Origin: Salinisphaera dokdonensis
GTDB taxonomy: Bacteria > Pseudomonadota > Gammaproteobacteria > Nevskiales > Salinisphaeraceae
Direction: 5' to 3'
Length of the DNA: 64,000 nucleotides
NCBI RefSeq assembly: GCF_040361215.1
Contig: NZ_APND01000002.1
Coordinates: 124,001 to 188,000, forward strand
Positions 52,448-61,019 of the stretch are shown here, one piece after another. The notes under the pieces were generated by a model. That model worked only from the letters and a program-made list of their open reading frames with translations. It searched no databases and was not told the origin of the DNA. Made by a program: the position numbers and the translations under genes. The number at the start of each line of letters is the position of its first letter. The first letter of the stretch is position 1.

Positions 52448-53119
52448 ATGGAAAAAATAAGACAGGGCTCGCTCTACGGCGAAGCCGCCCAGCGTATTCG
52501 CACGATGATCAAGGAAGGTCGCCTGAAGCCCGGCACCCGAGTGCCCGAAAAGCAGCTCTGCGAACAGTTCGGCATATCCCGCACACCGCTGCGTGAAGCA
52601 CTCAAGGTGCTCGCCTCGGAGGGGTTTGTGGAACTGCTGCCGAACCGCGGCGCCCGTGTGGTCAAGCTCACACGACGCATGCTCAAGGACACCCTCGACG
52701 TCATGAGCGCGCTCGAAGGGCTGTCCGGGGAGCTGGCCTGTCAGCATGTCAGCTCGGAAGAGATCGATACCATCCGCCGGCTGCACGAGCAGATGATCGC
52801 GCACTACGAATCCGGCGATCTGACAGCCTATTTCGAGGTCAACCGGCGCATTCACGAAACGCTGGTCTCCGCCGCGCGTAACGAAGTGCTGCTGGAGATG
52901 TACGACAATCTCAACGAGCGCGTGCGCCGGTTCCGTTTTTCCGAACAGATGTCGCCGGAGCTGTGGAAACAGGTGGTCGGCGAACACGAACAGATTATCG
53001 AAGCGCTGGAAAGCCGCGACAGCGCCCGGATGGGCCGCATACTGCGCGGCCATCTCAAGCACAAGCTCGACCGGGTCGACGTCGACGACGACCCGGACGC
53101 CGACGAACTGGCCAGCTGA
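52448..53119 (+). CDS. GntR-family regulator, FCD (FadR C-terminal) subgroup
   Basis: A protein of 223 residues. The winged HTH is at 8-75 (KPGTRVPEKQLCEQFGISRT, PLREALKVLASEGFVELLPN). The FCD ligand domain follows, with metal-site residues in FEVNRRIHETLVSAARNEVL and VVGEHEQIIEALESRD. FCD regulators usually sense organic acids and repress nearby catabolic genes. The aldolase-like gene starts only ten bases after its stop. Palindromes at 49312 and 60854 are candidate operators. Confidence 0.9.
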   Translation: MEKIRQGSLYGEAAQRIRTMIKEGRLKPGTRVPEKQLCEQFGISRTPLREALKVLASEGFVELLPNRGARVVKLTRRMLKDTLDVMSALEGLSGELACQHVSSEEIDTIRRLHEQMIAHYESGDLTAYFEVNRRIHETLVSAARNEVLLEMYDNLNERVRRFRFSEQMSPELWKQVVGEHEQIIEALESRDSARMGRILRGHLKHKLDRVDVDDDPDADELAS

Positions 53120-53129
53120 CGCGCGTACC

Positions 53130-54245
53130 GTGGCATTCAACATTCCTGCCGAAGTCGGCATGCCGGTCGCCGAGGTCGACACGCCCTGTCTACTGGTCGA
53201 TATGGACGCGCTCGATCGCAACATCGCCGCGCTTGCCGACTTCGCCCGGTCGCACGACGTACGTCTGCGCCCACACGCCAAGAGCCACAAGAGCCCGGAC
53301 ATTGCCGCGCGCCAGTTCGATCACGGCGCAGTCGGCCTTTGTTGCCAGACCGTCAGCGAAGCCGAGGCCATGGTGGCAGGTGGCGCGCGCGACGTACTCG
53401 TGTCCAACGAGGTGGTCGCGCCGCGCATGATCGGGCGGCTGGCCGCACTCGCGCTCAAGGCCCGCGTGCTGGTCTGCGTGGACGACGCATCGAACGTCAC
53501 TGTGCTCGAGGAGGCGTCGGCAGCGGCTGGTTCTCGGATCGAGGTACTGGTTGAAATCGATGTGGGCGCGGGCCGTTGCGGCATCGCGCCGGGCGATCCG
53601 GCCTGCGAACTCGCACACCGGATCGCCGATAGCTCACATCTTCGTTTCGCCGGCCTGCAGGCTTATCACGGCCCGGCCCAGCATATTCAGGATCACACCG
53701 CGCGAGGTGCGGCGATCGATAACGCAATCGCGCTCACCCGCGATACCGTCGATCGACTGGCCATCCATGGCCTGCACTGCGAGATCGTGGCCGGTGCCGG
53801 CACGGGCAGTTTCGATCTGGAAGCCGCCAGCGGCCTTTACAACGAACTGCAGTGCGGCTCCTATATCTTCATGGACGCGGACTATGCCGGCGTTCGCGGC
53901 GTCGATGGCGGCGCCCTGCCGTTCGAACACAGCCTGTTTCTGCAGACCCGGGTAATCAGCAAGACGCGATCCGGCCGGGCTGTCTGCGATGCGGGTTTGA
54001 AATCGCACAGCGTGGATTCCGGCCTGCCCACGGTCTTCGATTGCGACGGCGTTCGTTATACCGGCGCGTCGGACGAACACGGGCAGCTCGACGATCCGCA
54101 GGATCGCCTCGCGCTCGGCAAGACGCTGCGCTTAGTGCCCGGACATTGCGACCCAACCGTGAACATGCACGACTGGCTCGTGGCCTATCGCAAAGACCGC
54201 GTGGTCGCGCTCTGGCCCATCGCCGCGCGCGGGATGAGCCTCTAG
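53130..54245 (+). CDS. PLP-dependent D-threonine/3-hydroxyaspartate aldolase-like enzyme
   Basis: A protein of 371 residues, GTG start. It has the alanine-racemase-like N-terminal barrel: VDTPCLLVDMDALDRNIAAL, PLP-lysine region RLRPHAKSHKSPDIAARQF, EIDVGAGRCGI and AGAGTGSFDLEAASGLYNEL. The C-terminal domain has VCDAGLKSHSVDSGLP and LVPGHCDPTVNMHDW, whose His and Cys bind a divalent metal in D-threonine aldolases. From memory it closely resembles BhcC, the (3R)-3-hydroxyaspartate aldolase of the beta-hydroxyaspartate cycle. It would cleave a 3-hydroxy amino acid to glycine and an aldehyde or oxoacid (glyoxylate), or the reverse. D-serine dehydratase-like activity is an alternative. Confidence 0.82.
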   Translation: MAFNIPAEVGMPVAEVDTPCLLVDMDALDRNIAALADFARSHDVRLRPHAKSHKSPDIAARQFDHGAVGLCCQTVSEAEAMVAGGARDVLVSNEVVAPRMIGRLAALALKARVLVCVDDASNVTVLEEASAAAGSRIEVLVEIDVGAGRCGIAPGDPACELAHRIADSSHLRFAGLQAYHGPAQHIQDHTARGAAIDNAIALTRDTVDRLAIHGLHCEIVAGAGTGSFDLEAASGLYNELQCGSYIFMDADYAGVRGVDGGALPFEHSLFLQTRVISKTRSGRAVCDAGLKSHSVDSGLPTVFDCDGVRYTGASDEHGQLDDPQDRLALGKTLRLVPGHCDPTVNMHDWLVAYRKDRVVALWPIAARGMSL

Positions 54246-54261
54246 CGCAGCCGGGTCGCGA

Positions 54262-55452
54262 TCATGCGATGGCGCCCTTGTCCCGCAGAGCCGCCAGGCG
54301 CTCGGCATCGATACCCATATCGGCTAACACTTCTTCGGTGTGCTCGCCCAGCAACGGACTGGGCCGGCGGATCTGCTGCGGCGTCGATGAGAACTTGCTC
54401 GCGAAACCCAGCGTCTTAACGTTGCCGGCCTTCGGGTGCTCGAACTCCTGGACCATGCCGCGCTCGACATAATGCGGGTCCGACAGCGCCTGCGCGAAGG
54501 TGTTGATTGGCCCGGCGGGCACGCCGGCTTCATCGCAGCGCTGACGCCAGGTACCGGTGTCGTGCTCGGCGAAGACGAATTCGATGAGGGCTTCGAGTTC
54601 CTCGACGTTCGCGCCGCGATCGCTGTTGGTCCGAAAACGCGGATCGTCGATCCATTCGGGCTTGTCGACCACGTCGTTGCAGAAGCGCTCCCAGGTTCGC
54701 TGGTTGGCGCAGCCAAGCATGAGATAGCCGTCACGCGTGGCCAGCGCCTGGTACGGCGCCGATACGCGATGACGCCAACCGGTCGGCTGTGGCTCGCGGC
54801 CTTCGCCAAAATAGGCGGCCGCTTCCCAAGTGAACCAGGGCATCCCGCATTCGCCGATCGCCACGTCCAGATGCTGGCCTTCGCCGGTTTTCTGGCGATG
54901 GATATAAGCCGCCAGAATCGTGTACACGGCGGTGATGCCCGCGCCGATGTCGTAGACTGCCACGCCGGTCTTGAGCGGGCGCCGGCCGGGTTCACCGGTC
55001 ATCGACATCAGGCCGGTCGCGCCCTGGGCGACCAGGTCGAAGCCGCCCTTGTTGCGATACGGGCCGGTCTGGCCATAGCCCGAAATCGAACAATAGATGA
55101 TCCCGGGATTGATCTCCTTGAGCGTGTCGTAGTCGACCGACAGCGACTGGGTCACGCCCGGGCGAAAGTTCTCGATGATGACGTCGGCTTCACGGGCCAT
55201 GTCGTAGAACAGTTCGCGGGCATCCGGGTCCTTGAGGTTGAGCGCGACGCTGCGCTTGTTGCGGTTGATCTGCATGAAGCAGGTCGACTCATCCTCGATA
55301 TACGGGCCCATCTGGCGCGAGTCGTCGCCACCCTTGATCTTTTCGATCTTGGTGACTTCCGCGCCCATGTCGGCCAGCACCATCGTGCAATAAGGCCCGG
55401 CCATGATCTGGGACATGTCGAGCACGCGCAGTCCGTCCAGCGGTAGGCTCAT
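54262..55452 (-). CDS. CaiB/BaiF-family (class III) CoA transferase
   Basis: A protein of 396 residues. Family features are LDGLRVLDMSQIMAGPYCTM, the CoA-binding NRNKRSVALNLKDPDARELF, PGIIYCSISGYGQTGPYRNK and GVAVYDIGAGITAVYTILAA with the catalytic aspartate. Class III transferases move CoA between carboxylic acids through mixed anhydrides. It is the last gene of the minus-strand operon, 22 bases after the crotonase-like gene. The organic acid is unknown; activation of the TRAP-imported dicarboxylate is a reasonable guess. Confidence 0.9.
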   Translation of the reverse strand: MSLPLDGLRVLDMSQIMAGPYCTMVLADMGAEVTKIEKIKGGDDSRQMGPYIEDESTCFMQINRNKRSVALNLKDPDARELFYDMAREADVIIENFRPGVTQSLSVDYDTLKEINPGIIYCSISGYGQTGPYRNKGGFDLVAQGATGLMSMTGEPGRRPLKTGVAVYDIGAGITAVYTILAAYIHRQKTGEGQHLDVAIGECGMPWFTWEAAAYFGEGREPQPTGWRHRVSAPYQALATRDGYLMLGCANQRTWERFCNDVVDKPEWIDDPRFRTNSDRGANVEELEALIEFVFAEHDTGTWRQRCDEAGVPAGPINTFAQALSDPHYVERGMVQEFEHPKAGNVKTLGFASKFSSTPQQIRRPSPLLGEHTEEVLADMGIDAERLAALRDKGAIA

Positions 55453-55474
55453 CTTCGTATTCTCCGTATGTGTT

Positions 55475-56260
55475 CTAGCGGCCCTGCCAGGCGTACTGAC
55501 GTTTTTCCATGAACGCGTCGACCGCGCCGTGGAAATCGTCGCTGGTATAGCAGGACCGAATCAGATCCTCGCCGTCTTCCGGCGCGATACGCCGGCTTTC
55601 GTGGATACGCTGGATCGCGGCCTTGGTCGCGGCCACGGTCAATGGCGCCATCTGCGTGAGGCGATCGGCGATGGCGTCGACCTCGGCCTCGATCGCGTCG
55701 GCGGCGAATACGTCATTGACCACGCCGGCGGCGGCGCACTCGTCGGCCTTGAACAGCCGCGCGAGCATGAGCATCTCCTTCGCCTTCGGCGTGCCAAGCA
55801 GGTCCACCAGCCGCGCGAAGTTGGCCATCGACAGGCAGTTGCCGAGCGTCTTGGCGATCGGAATACCGAGCTTGAGATTGTCGTCGGCATACCGGAAGTC
55901 GCACGCCAGCGCGATCGCCGCGCCGCCGCCCACACATACACCCTGGATCATGGCGATGGTCGGGCGCTTGAGGTGTTCGAGCCGGCTCACGACGCGATCG
56001 ATACGCTGCTCATAGGCGACGGCATCGTCGCCGGACTCGAAGTCCTGGAACTGACCGATGTCGGTGCCGGCCACGAACGCCTTGCCGCCGGCACCGGAGA
56101 GCGTGACCACCCGGATATCGTCGTCGGCATCGATCTCGTCACAGACCGCCTCGAGCCGGTCGTACATCGCCCAGTTCATGGCGTTGTGCACGTCCGGGCG
56201 ATTAAACACGATGGATGCCTTCGCACCGGATTTCTCGAACAAGAGTTCATCGGTTGCCAT
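55475..56260 (-). CDS. Enoyl-CoA hydratase/isomerase family protein with atypical active site
   Basis: A protein of 261 residues from the ATG at 56260, preceded by GGAGAAGCTG. The crotonase fold is clear, with oxyanion-hole segments GKAFVAGTDIGQF and GVCVGGGAAIALACDFRYAD. The two catalytic glutamates of hydratases appear to be missing: crotonase has GGGCELA where this has GGGAAIA, and the second segment reads LGIPIAKTLGNCLSMANF without Glu. It may therefore be an isomerase, lyase or hydrolase. It lies between the CoA transferase and the TRAP permease genes. Confidence 0.85.
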   Translation of the reverse strand: MATDELLFEKSGAKASIVFNRPDVHNAMNWAMYDRLEAVCDEIDADDDIRVVTLSGAGGKAFVAGTDIGQFQDFESGDDAVAYEQRIDRVVSRLEHLKRPTIAMIQGVCVGGGAAIALACDFRYADDNLKLGIPIAKTLGNCLSMANFARLVDLLGTPKAKEMLMLARLFKADECAAAGVVNDVFAADAIEAEVDAIADRLTQMAPLTVAATKAAIQRIHESRRIAPEDGEDLIRSCYTSDDFHGAVDAFMEKRQYAWQGR

Positions 56261-56288
56261 CAGCTTCTCCAGATTCCCAGGGCCATCG

Positions 56289-57572
56289 CTAACCGTAGAC
56301 CAGGTTGACCAGCGCAAGCGCGATGGTCGGCACATAGGTATTGATCATCAGCAGCGCGAACAGCACGCCGATGAACCACAGGTTCACCTTGCTGGTGCGC
56401 CACACATCGGCCTTGGCGATCGAGCAGGACGTGATCAGCACGCTGGCCACCGGCGGGGTCTGCTGACCGATGGCGAGGTTGAGCGTGACGATCAGGCCAA
56501 AGTGCACCGGATCGATGCCCACCGAGTGGATCAGCGGCATGACGATCGGCACGACCAGAATGATGGCCGCCGCCGAATGCAGGAACATGCCCAGGATCAG
56601 GAAGAACACGTTGAGCAGCGCCAGCACCGCATAGGTGTTGGTGGTGATGCCTTCAATGCTTGCAGCGAGCTGCTGCGGCAGCTGCGCCTCGGTGAAATAG
56701 TCACCCACCAGCGCGGAAGCCGCGACCAGCAACATGACCACGGCCGTCTGCACGCCGCCCTCGAGACAGGCCCGGTAGAGCTTGCCCAGGTTCAGCTCGC
56801 GATAGATCAGCCCGCTGATCAGCAGTGCGGCAACCACGGCCAGCGCCGCACCTTCCGTGGCGGTGACGAAACCGCCGAAGATGCCGCCCAGCACGATTAC
56901 CGGAATCGTCAGTGCCCAGAACGCGTTCTTGAACGCCGTCGCCAGACGCGACAGGCGGAACTTGTCCTCGACCGGATAGTTGTTCTTGCGCGCAAGGTAG
57001 TAAGCCATGAACGCGAGGCCCAGCGCGCCGAGCAGCCCCGGGAACACGCCGGCGATGAACATCTTCACCACCGATTCCTGTGCCATCACGGCATACAGAA
57101 TCATCGGAATCGACGGCGGCAGAATGATCGCCAGGCTCGCGGCCGACGACGAGATCGCCGCGGAGAACTCGCGCGAGTAACCACGTTTGCGCATTGCCGG
57201 AATCAGCACACTGCCCAGTGCGGCCACGCCGGCCACGGCAGAGCCGGAGATCTCGGCAAAGAAGATGGACGAACCGATCGTCACCAGCGACAAGCCGCCG
57301 CGGATGAAGCCGACCATGGCCGAGGCCAGATCGATCAGTCGTCGCGCGATGCTGGATGCGTTCATGATCGCGCCGGCGAACACGAACAGCGGGATCGCGA
57401 GCAGCGGGAACGAGGTCGCGCCGTCGTACATGGTCAGGGCGACATTGGGCAGCGCCATCGCGCCGTAGCTCAGGTACATGCCCGCGGCACCGACCACGGC
57501 GAGCGCCACGCCGATCGGCACATTGATGAGAATCAGAGCCAGCAGGCCCAGCAGCATGAAAGTGATCGCCAT
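56289..57572 (-). CDS. dctM: TRAP transporter large permease DctM
   Basis: A protein of 427 residues with about 12 membrane helices; the standard DctM length. Features are LFVFAGAIMNASSIARRLID and SLAIILPPSIPMILYAVMAQ, typical re-entrant loop regions of the elevator-type permease. The start at 57572 lies two bases after the DctQ stop. It uses a sodium gradient to import the organic acid delivered by DctP. Confidence 0.93.
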   Translation of the reverse strand: MAITFMLLGLLALILINVPIGVALAVVGAAGMYLSYGAMALPNVALTMYDGATSFPLLAIPLFVFAGAIMNASSIARRLIDLASAMVGFIRGGLSLVTIGSSIFFAEISGSAVAGVAALGSVLIPAMRKRGYSREFSAAISSSAASLAIILPPSIPMILYAVMAQESVVKMFIAGVFPGLLGALGLAFMAYYLARKNNYPVEDKFRLSRLATAFKNAFWALTIPVIVLGGIFGGFVTATEGAALAVVAALLISGLIYRELNLGKLYRACLEGGVQTAVVMLLVAASALVGDYFTEAQLPQQLAASIEGITTNTYAVLALLNVFFLILGMFLHSAAAIILVVPIVMPLIHSVGIDPVHFGLIVTLNLAIGQQTPPVASVLITSCSIAKADVWRTSKVNLWFIGVLFALLMINTYVPTIALALVNLVYG

Positions 57573-57573
57573 A

Positions 57574-58158
57574 TCAGCGCTCCCCCGTCGCGTCGTGGCG
57601 CACGACGGCGCTGTTGTCTTCAATCGTCTCCGCGGACTGGGGCATTTCCTCTTCGAGATCGGGCTCGTGCACGAAGCCGTTGCCACGGGCACAGGCCAGT
57701 GTTTCCGGGAAACGCAGCAGCTCGGCCACGATGAACAACACGGACGCAATCGGGATCACCGACTGGGTCAACTGTTGCGACACGAACGGCAGACTGACCA
57801 GCGAGCTGCCCTCGAGAATGATCATGACCTGATAGCCCGTCCACGCCAGCAGCACGAAAAACGCGATCGTGAAGACTTCAGCGACGACAATCACCGGCAC
57901 CCGCAGGGCCGGCGGCATCATGTTCACGATGTTGGGACAGGTGATATGTGCACCCTTGCTCGCAGCAAGCGCGCCGCCGTAGTACGTCAACCACGCCAGA
58001 CCGGTGGCCGCGACCTCGCCCGTCCAGGACAGAGGCATGTCGAGCAACCGGGAAGCGAAGCCGACGGTGACTACAAGCGACAGCGCCATCATGAGCACGA
58101 CGACAATCGCTTCCAGCACACGGTCGAGGCTCGCCCGAATGACCGCTAGTGTCTTCAC
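57574..58158 (-). CDS. dctQ: TRAP transporter small permease DctQ
   Basis: A protein of 194 residues with four membrane helices, GTG start, preceded by GGGAGAA. The family region LSWTGEVAATGLAWLTYYGG matches the DctQ signature around the E-W/L motif. A C-terminal cytosolic acidic tail (DLEEEMPQSAETIEDN) is longer than usual. It stabilises DctM in the inner membrane. Confidence 0.92.
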   Translation of the reverse strand: MKTLAVIRASLDRVLEAIVVVLMMALSLVVTVGFASRLLDMPLSWTGEVAATGLAWLTYYGGALAASKGAHITCPNIVNMMPPALRVPVIVVAEVFTIAFFVLLAWTGYQVMIILEGSSLVSLPFVSQQLTQSVIPIASVLFIVAELLRFPETLACARGNGFVHEPDLEEEMPQSAETIEDNSAVVRHDATGER

Positions 58159-58248
58159 GAGAATTTCTCCCTGGGAGATGATCGATTCACAGCAGGGGCG
58201 AATGCCGCGGCCGGCCGTCTGGCCGTGCCGCGGTTCACCGGATAGGGA

Positions 58249-59241
58249 CTACTCGTCCTTGAGGCTGCGGACCTCTTTGATCATCGCCTCGCCGTCGTCG
58301 ACATCGCTTTCGAACTGGTCGTAGATCGGCGTGGAGGCATCGACAAAGGACTGACGATCAATGTCGTTGACCTTCATACCCTCGTCCTTGAGCTTGGTCA
58401 GCAGGTCTTCGTCGAGCTGCGCACCCATCTCGAGGGCCACCGGCTGCATTTCCTGGGCGGTTTCCTTGAGGACCTTGCGGACGTCTTCAGCCATGCGCTG
58501 CCAGCTGGCGCCGGCAAGTACATAGGCCGGTGTATAGACGTGGCGCGAGAGGGACAGATAATCCTGCACCTCGTAGAAGCGCGCCGGATAGATCTGGGCC
58601 AGCGGGTTTTCCTGGCCGTCGACGGCGCCGGTCTGCAGGGCCACGAAGGTTTCGGAGTACGGCATGGGCGTCGGGTTGGCGCCGTAGGACTTGAACATGC
58701 GCACACGCCACTGACCGTTCGGCGTGCGCAGCTTGACGCCCCTCAGGTCGTCCGGCGAGCTGATCGCACGCTCGTTGTTCGTGATGTTGCGAAAGCCGTT
58801 TTCCCACACACCCAGGATCTTGTAGTTCTGGGACGCGGCGGCGTCCTCGAGCTTGCCGCTGATGAGTTCGCTTTCGCGGATACGTGCCATGTGCTCGCGG
58901 TCGTTGACCAGAAACGGCATCTCGAACAACGCGAACGACGGCGCCACCGAGCTCATCACCGTGGACGGCAGGGACATGTCGATGGTGCCGAGCTTGAGCT
59001 TGCGCAGCATCTGCGTATCGCTGCCGAGCTGGCTCGAGCCATACACACGCACCTCGGCCTCATCGCCGAGCTTTTCGTTGGCACGCTTGGCGAATTCCGT
59101 AGCGGTCTTGTCCATCAGTGAGCCGGGCTGACCCACATGGCCGAACTTGATCGTCTCTGCGGCCTGACCAACACCGATCGATGCAGTGAACACCCCAAGC
59201 GCGGCAACCGCACCCAGAAGGGTTGAAGTACTTCTATTCAT
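58249..59241 (-). CDS. dctP: TRAP transporter substrate-binding protein DctP
   Basis: A protein of 330 residues with a signal peptide (about 27 residues, cleavage after GQA). The DctP signature is LGSDTQMLRKLKLGTIDMSL followed by the binding-site region GVKLRTPNGQWRVRMFKSYG, where the conserved Arg contacts the substrate carboxylate, and VALQTGAVDGQENPLAQI. It captures a carboxylate in the periplasm. The gap of 90 bases to DctQ contains no clear terminator. Substrate not determinable from sequence. Confidence 0.93.
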   Translation of the reverse strand: MNRSTSTLLGAVAALGVFTASIGVGQAAETIKFGHVGQPGSLMDKTATEFAKRANEKLGDEAEVRVYGSSQLGSDTQMLRKLKLGTIDMSLPSTVMSSVAPSFALFEMPFLVNDREHMARIRESELISGKLEDAAASQNYKILGVWENGFRNITNNERAISSPDDLRGVKLRTPNGQWRVRMFKSYGANPTPMPYSETFVALQTGAVDGQENPLAQIYPARFYEVQDYLSLSRHVYTPAYVLAGASWQRMAEDVRKVLKETAQEMQPVALEMGAQLDEDLLTKLKDEGMKVNDIDRQSFVDASTPIYDQFESDVDDGEAMIKEVRSLKDE

Positions 59242-59400
59242 GCTCTCCTCCGTTCGTCACTTTCGGTTTTTTTATAAGTTGTTACGGCCTCTTTCGGACC
59301 GCGTTTTCTTAGGGCCGGGGCGACGCGTGATGCGCCACCCGCTGCCTGCCTTGGCCCATACGTTCGTCAGGCCAAGACGCACTCCCCAGCGTCTTTTTCC

Positions 59401-60591
59401 TCAGGCCACTTTTGCGGCGCTACCCGCGGTCTCGGCCAGATAATCCAGCGCGGCCTGCACGCCGCCAGACTGATGCGCGATGCCCGCCCGCTTGAGGCCC
59501 ATCTCCACGCCGCTGAGCGTGCCCGCGAGGGTCAGGTCATTGAAGTCGCCGAGGTGGCCGATACGGAATGCCTTGCCCTTGAGCTTGGACAGACCGGCGC
59601 CCAGCGACATATCGAAGTTTTCGAGGATCGTGCGCCGCAGCGCGTCCGGGTCGACCGAATCGGGCACCAGCACCGCGGTGAGCGCACTGGAGTACTCGGC
59701 CGGGTTGGCGCAGACGATGTCGAAGCCCCAGGCCGTCACGGCACGACGGGTCGCCTCGGCATGCCGGTCATGGCGGGCGAAGACATTCTGGAGGCCTTCT
59801 TCCTCGAGCATGTCGATGGCTTCGCGCAGCCCATAGAGCAGATTGGTCGCCGGCGTGTAGGGGAAGAAGCCTGCGTCGTTCGGCCCGAGCATCTCCTGCC
59901 AGTCCCAGTAGGAGCGCGGATGGCGGGACGCCTTCGACGCGTCGAGCGCCTTGTCCGACACAGCGTTGAAGCTCAACCCCGGCGGCAACATCAGCCCTTT
60001 CTGCGAGCCGGACACTGTCACGTCCACACCCCAGGCATCGTGTTCGTAGCGAATCGAGCCGAGCGACGAGATCGTGTCGACCAGCAACAGTGCCGGGTGG
60101 TTGGCGTTGTCGATTGCCTTGCGGATCTCGGCGATGCGACTCGTGACGCCCGTCGAGGTCTCGTTGTGGACCACGGCAACCGCTTTGATTTCGTGGTCCC
60201 TGTCTTCGGAGAGCCGCTTTTCGATCGCGGCAGGATCCGCACCGTGGCGCCAGTCGCTTTCGATCAGCTCGGGCTCGAAGCCCAGACGCTGGGCCATGTT
60301 CTGCCAGAGCTTGGCGAAATGGCCGGTCTCGAACATCAGCACCTGATCACCGGGCGAGAGCGTATTCACCAGCGCCGCTTCCCAGGCACCAGTGCCCGAG
60401 GCCGGAAAGATGATGACCGGGTTGGTCGTCCCGAATACCGGCTTGATGCGCTCCAGCACATCGGCACCGAGCGCCTGAAAATCCGGACCGCGATGGTCGA
60501 TCGTCGGATAGGACATCGCGTGCAGTACGCGATCCGGCACGTTGGTCGGGCCGGGAATCTGCAGAAAATGTCGGCCGCTGTTATAGCTCAC
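59401..60591 (-). CDS. Class V aminotransferase, glyoxylate type (serine/aspartate-glyoxylate aminotransferase-like)
   Basis: A protein of 396 residues. I prefer the GTG at 60591 because GGAGGAGC precedes it; another GTG lies at 60606. The N-terminal part has QIPGPTNVPDRVLHAMSYPT followed by IDHRGPDF; the PLP-lysine region is VDVTVSGSQKGLMLPPGLSF; the C-terminal part has GLSKLKGKAFRIGHLGDFND. This is the serine-glyoxylate / alanine-glyoxylate aminotransferase group, which includes BhcA (aspartate-glyoxylate aminotransferase). It would convert glyoxylate to glycine. It is the first gene of the operon with the TRAP transporter, so glyoxylate or a related oxoacid probably arises from the imported substrate. 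Confidence 0.87.
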   Translation of the reverse strand: MSYNSGRHFLQIPGPTNVPDRVLHAMSYPTIDHRGPDFQALGADVLERIKPVFGTTNPVIIFPASGTGAWEAALVNTLSPGDQVLMFETGHFAKLWQNMAQRLGFEPELIESDWRHGADPAAIEKRLSEDRDHEIKAVAVVHNETSTGVTSRIAEIRKAIDNANHPALLLVDTISSLGSIRYEHDAWGVDVTVSGSQKGLMLPPGLSFNAVSDKALDASKASRHPRSYWDWQEMLGPNDAGFFPYTPATNLLYGLREAIDMLEEEGLQNVFARHDRHAEATRRAVTAWGFDIVCANPAEYSSALTAVLVPDSVDPDALRRTILENFDMSLGAGLSKLKGKAFRIGHLGDFNDLTLAGTLSGVEMGLKRAGIAHQSGGVQAALDYLAETAGSAAKVA

Positions 60592-61019
60592 CCAATGCTC
60601 CTCCACACCACGATTGGCGATTATTTGTGCCGAGCGCGCACTGGCGACGGCTATTCGTTATTCGATTCGATCGTCGCCCCGGTTCTAGCGGCCGGTTCCA
60701 GCCCAAGCAATCAACACTCGAAGGCAATACGACGATGACCTGAATTGCAGCGTAGGCGAATCGAATAATGAATGCAATTTGTTTTCTCGCGCCGTAAATT
60801 AACTCTTTTTTTTATATAGATCACTGTATTTATTAGTTTTTATAATATATTGAATTGCATGCAATGCCGCTGCAGCGAGAGTGGAGCGACTACGACTTTC
60901 GGCCTAGACGAGCCACACGATCACCGCGGGCCGCCCTGCAAGACGCGACCTGTCACTGACGACCGGGCACGCTCTAAGCTACTGTGTCGGCGTCATTACC
61001 CATCTTCGAGGTTGAACAC
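60592..61019. promoter_or_regulatory. Divergent AT-rich promoter region with GAATTGCA repeats
   Basis: About 430 bases between the aminotransferase operon and the SDR gene. Its middle (60740-60870) is strikingly AT-rich and should hold both promoters. Related elements occur three times: TGAATTGCA at 60741-60749, TGAATGCAATT at 60769-60779 and the palindrome ATTGCATGCAAT at 60854-60865 (within TGAATTGCATGCAAT). These are probable regulator sites, most simply for the GntR-type protein encoded at 52448. No gene is seen. Confidence 0.5.

Noticed and set aside
56058..57734. 558-codon frame opposite dctM
   Set aside because: Extreme His/Arg/Gln content is the mirror of the membrane-helix codons of dctM; there is no ribosome site.
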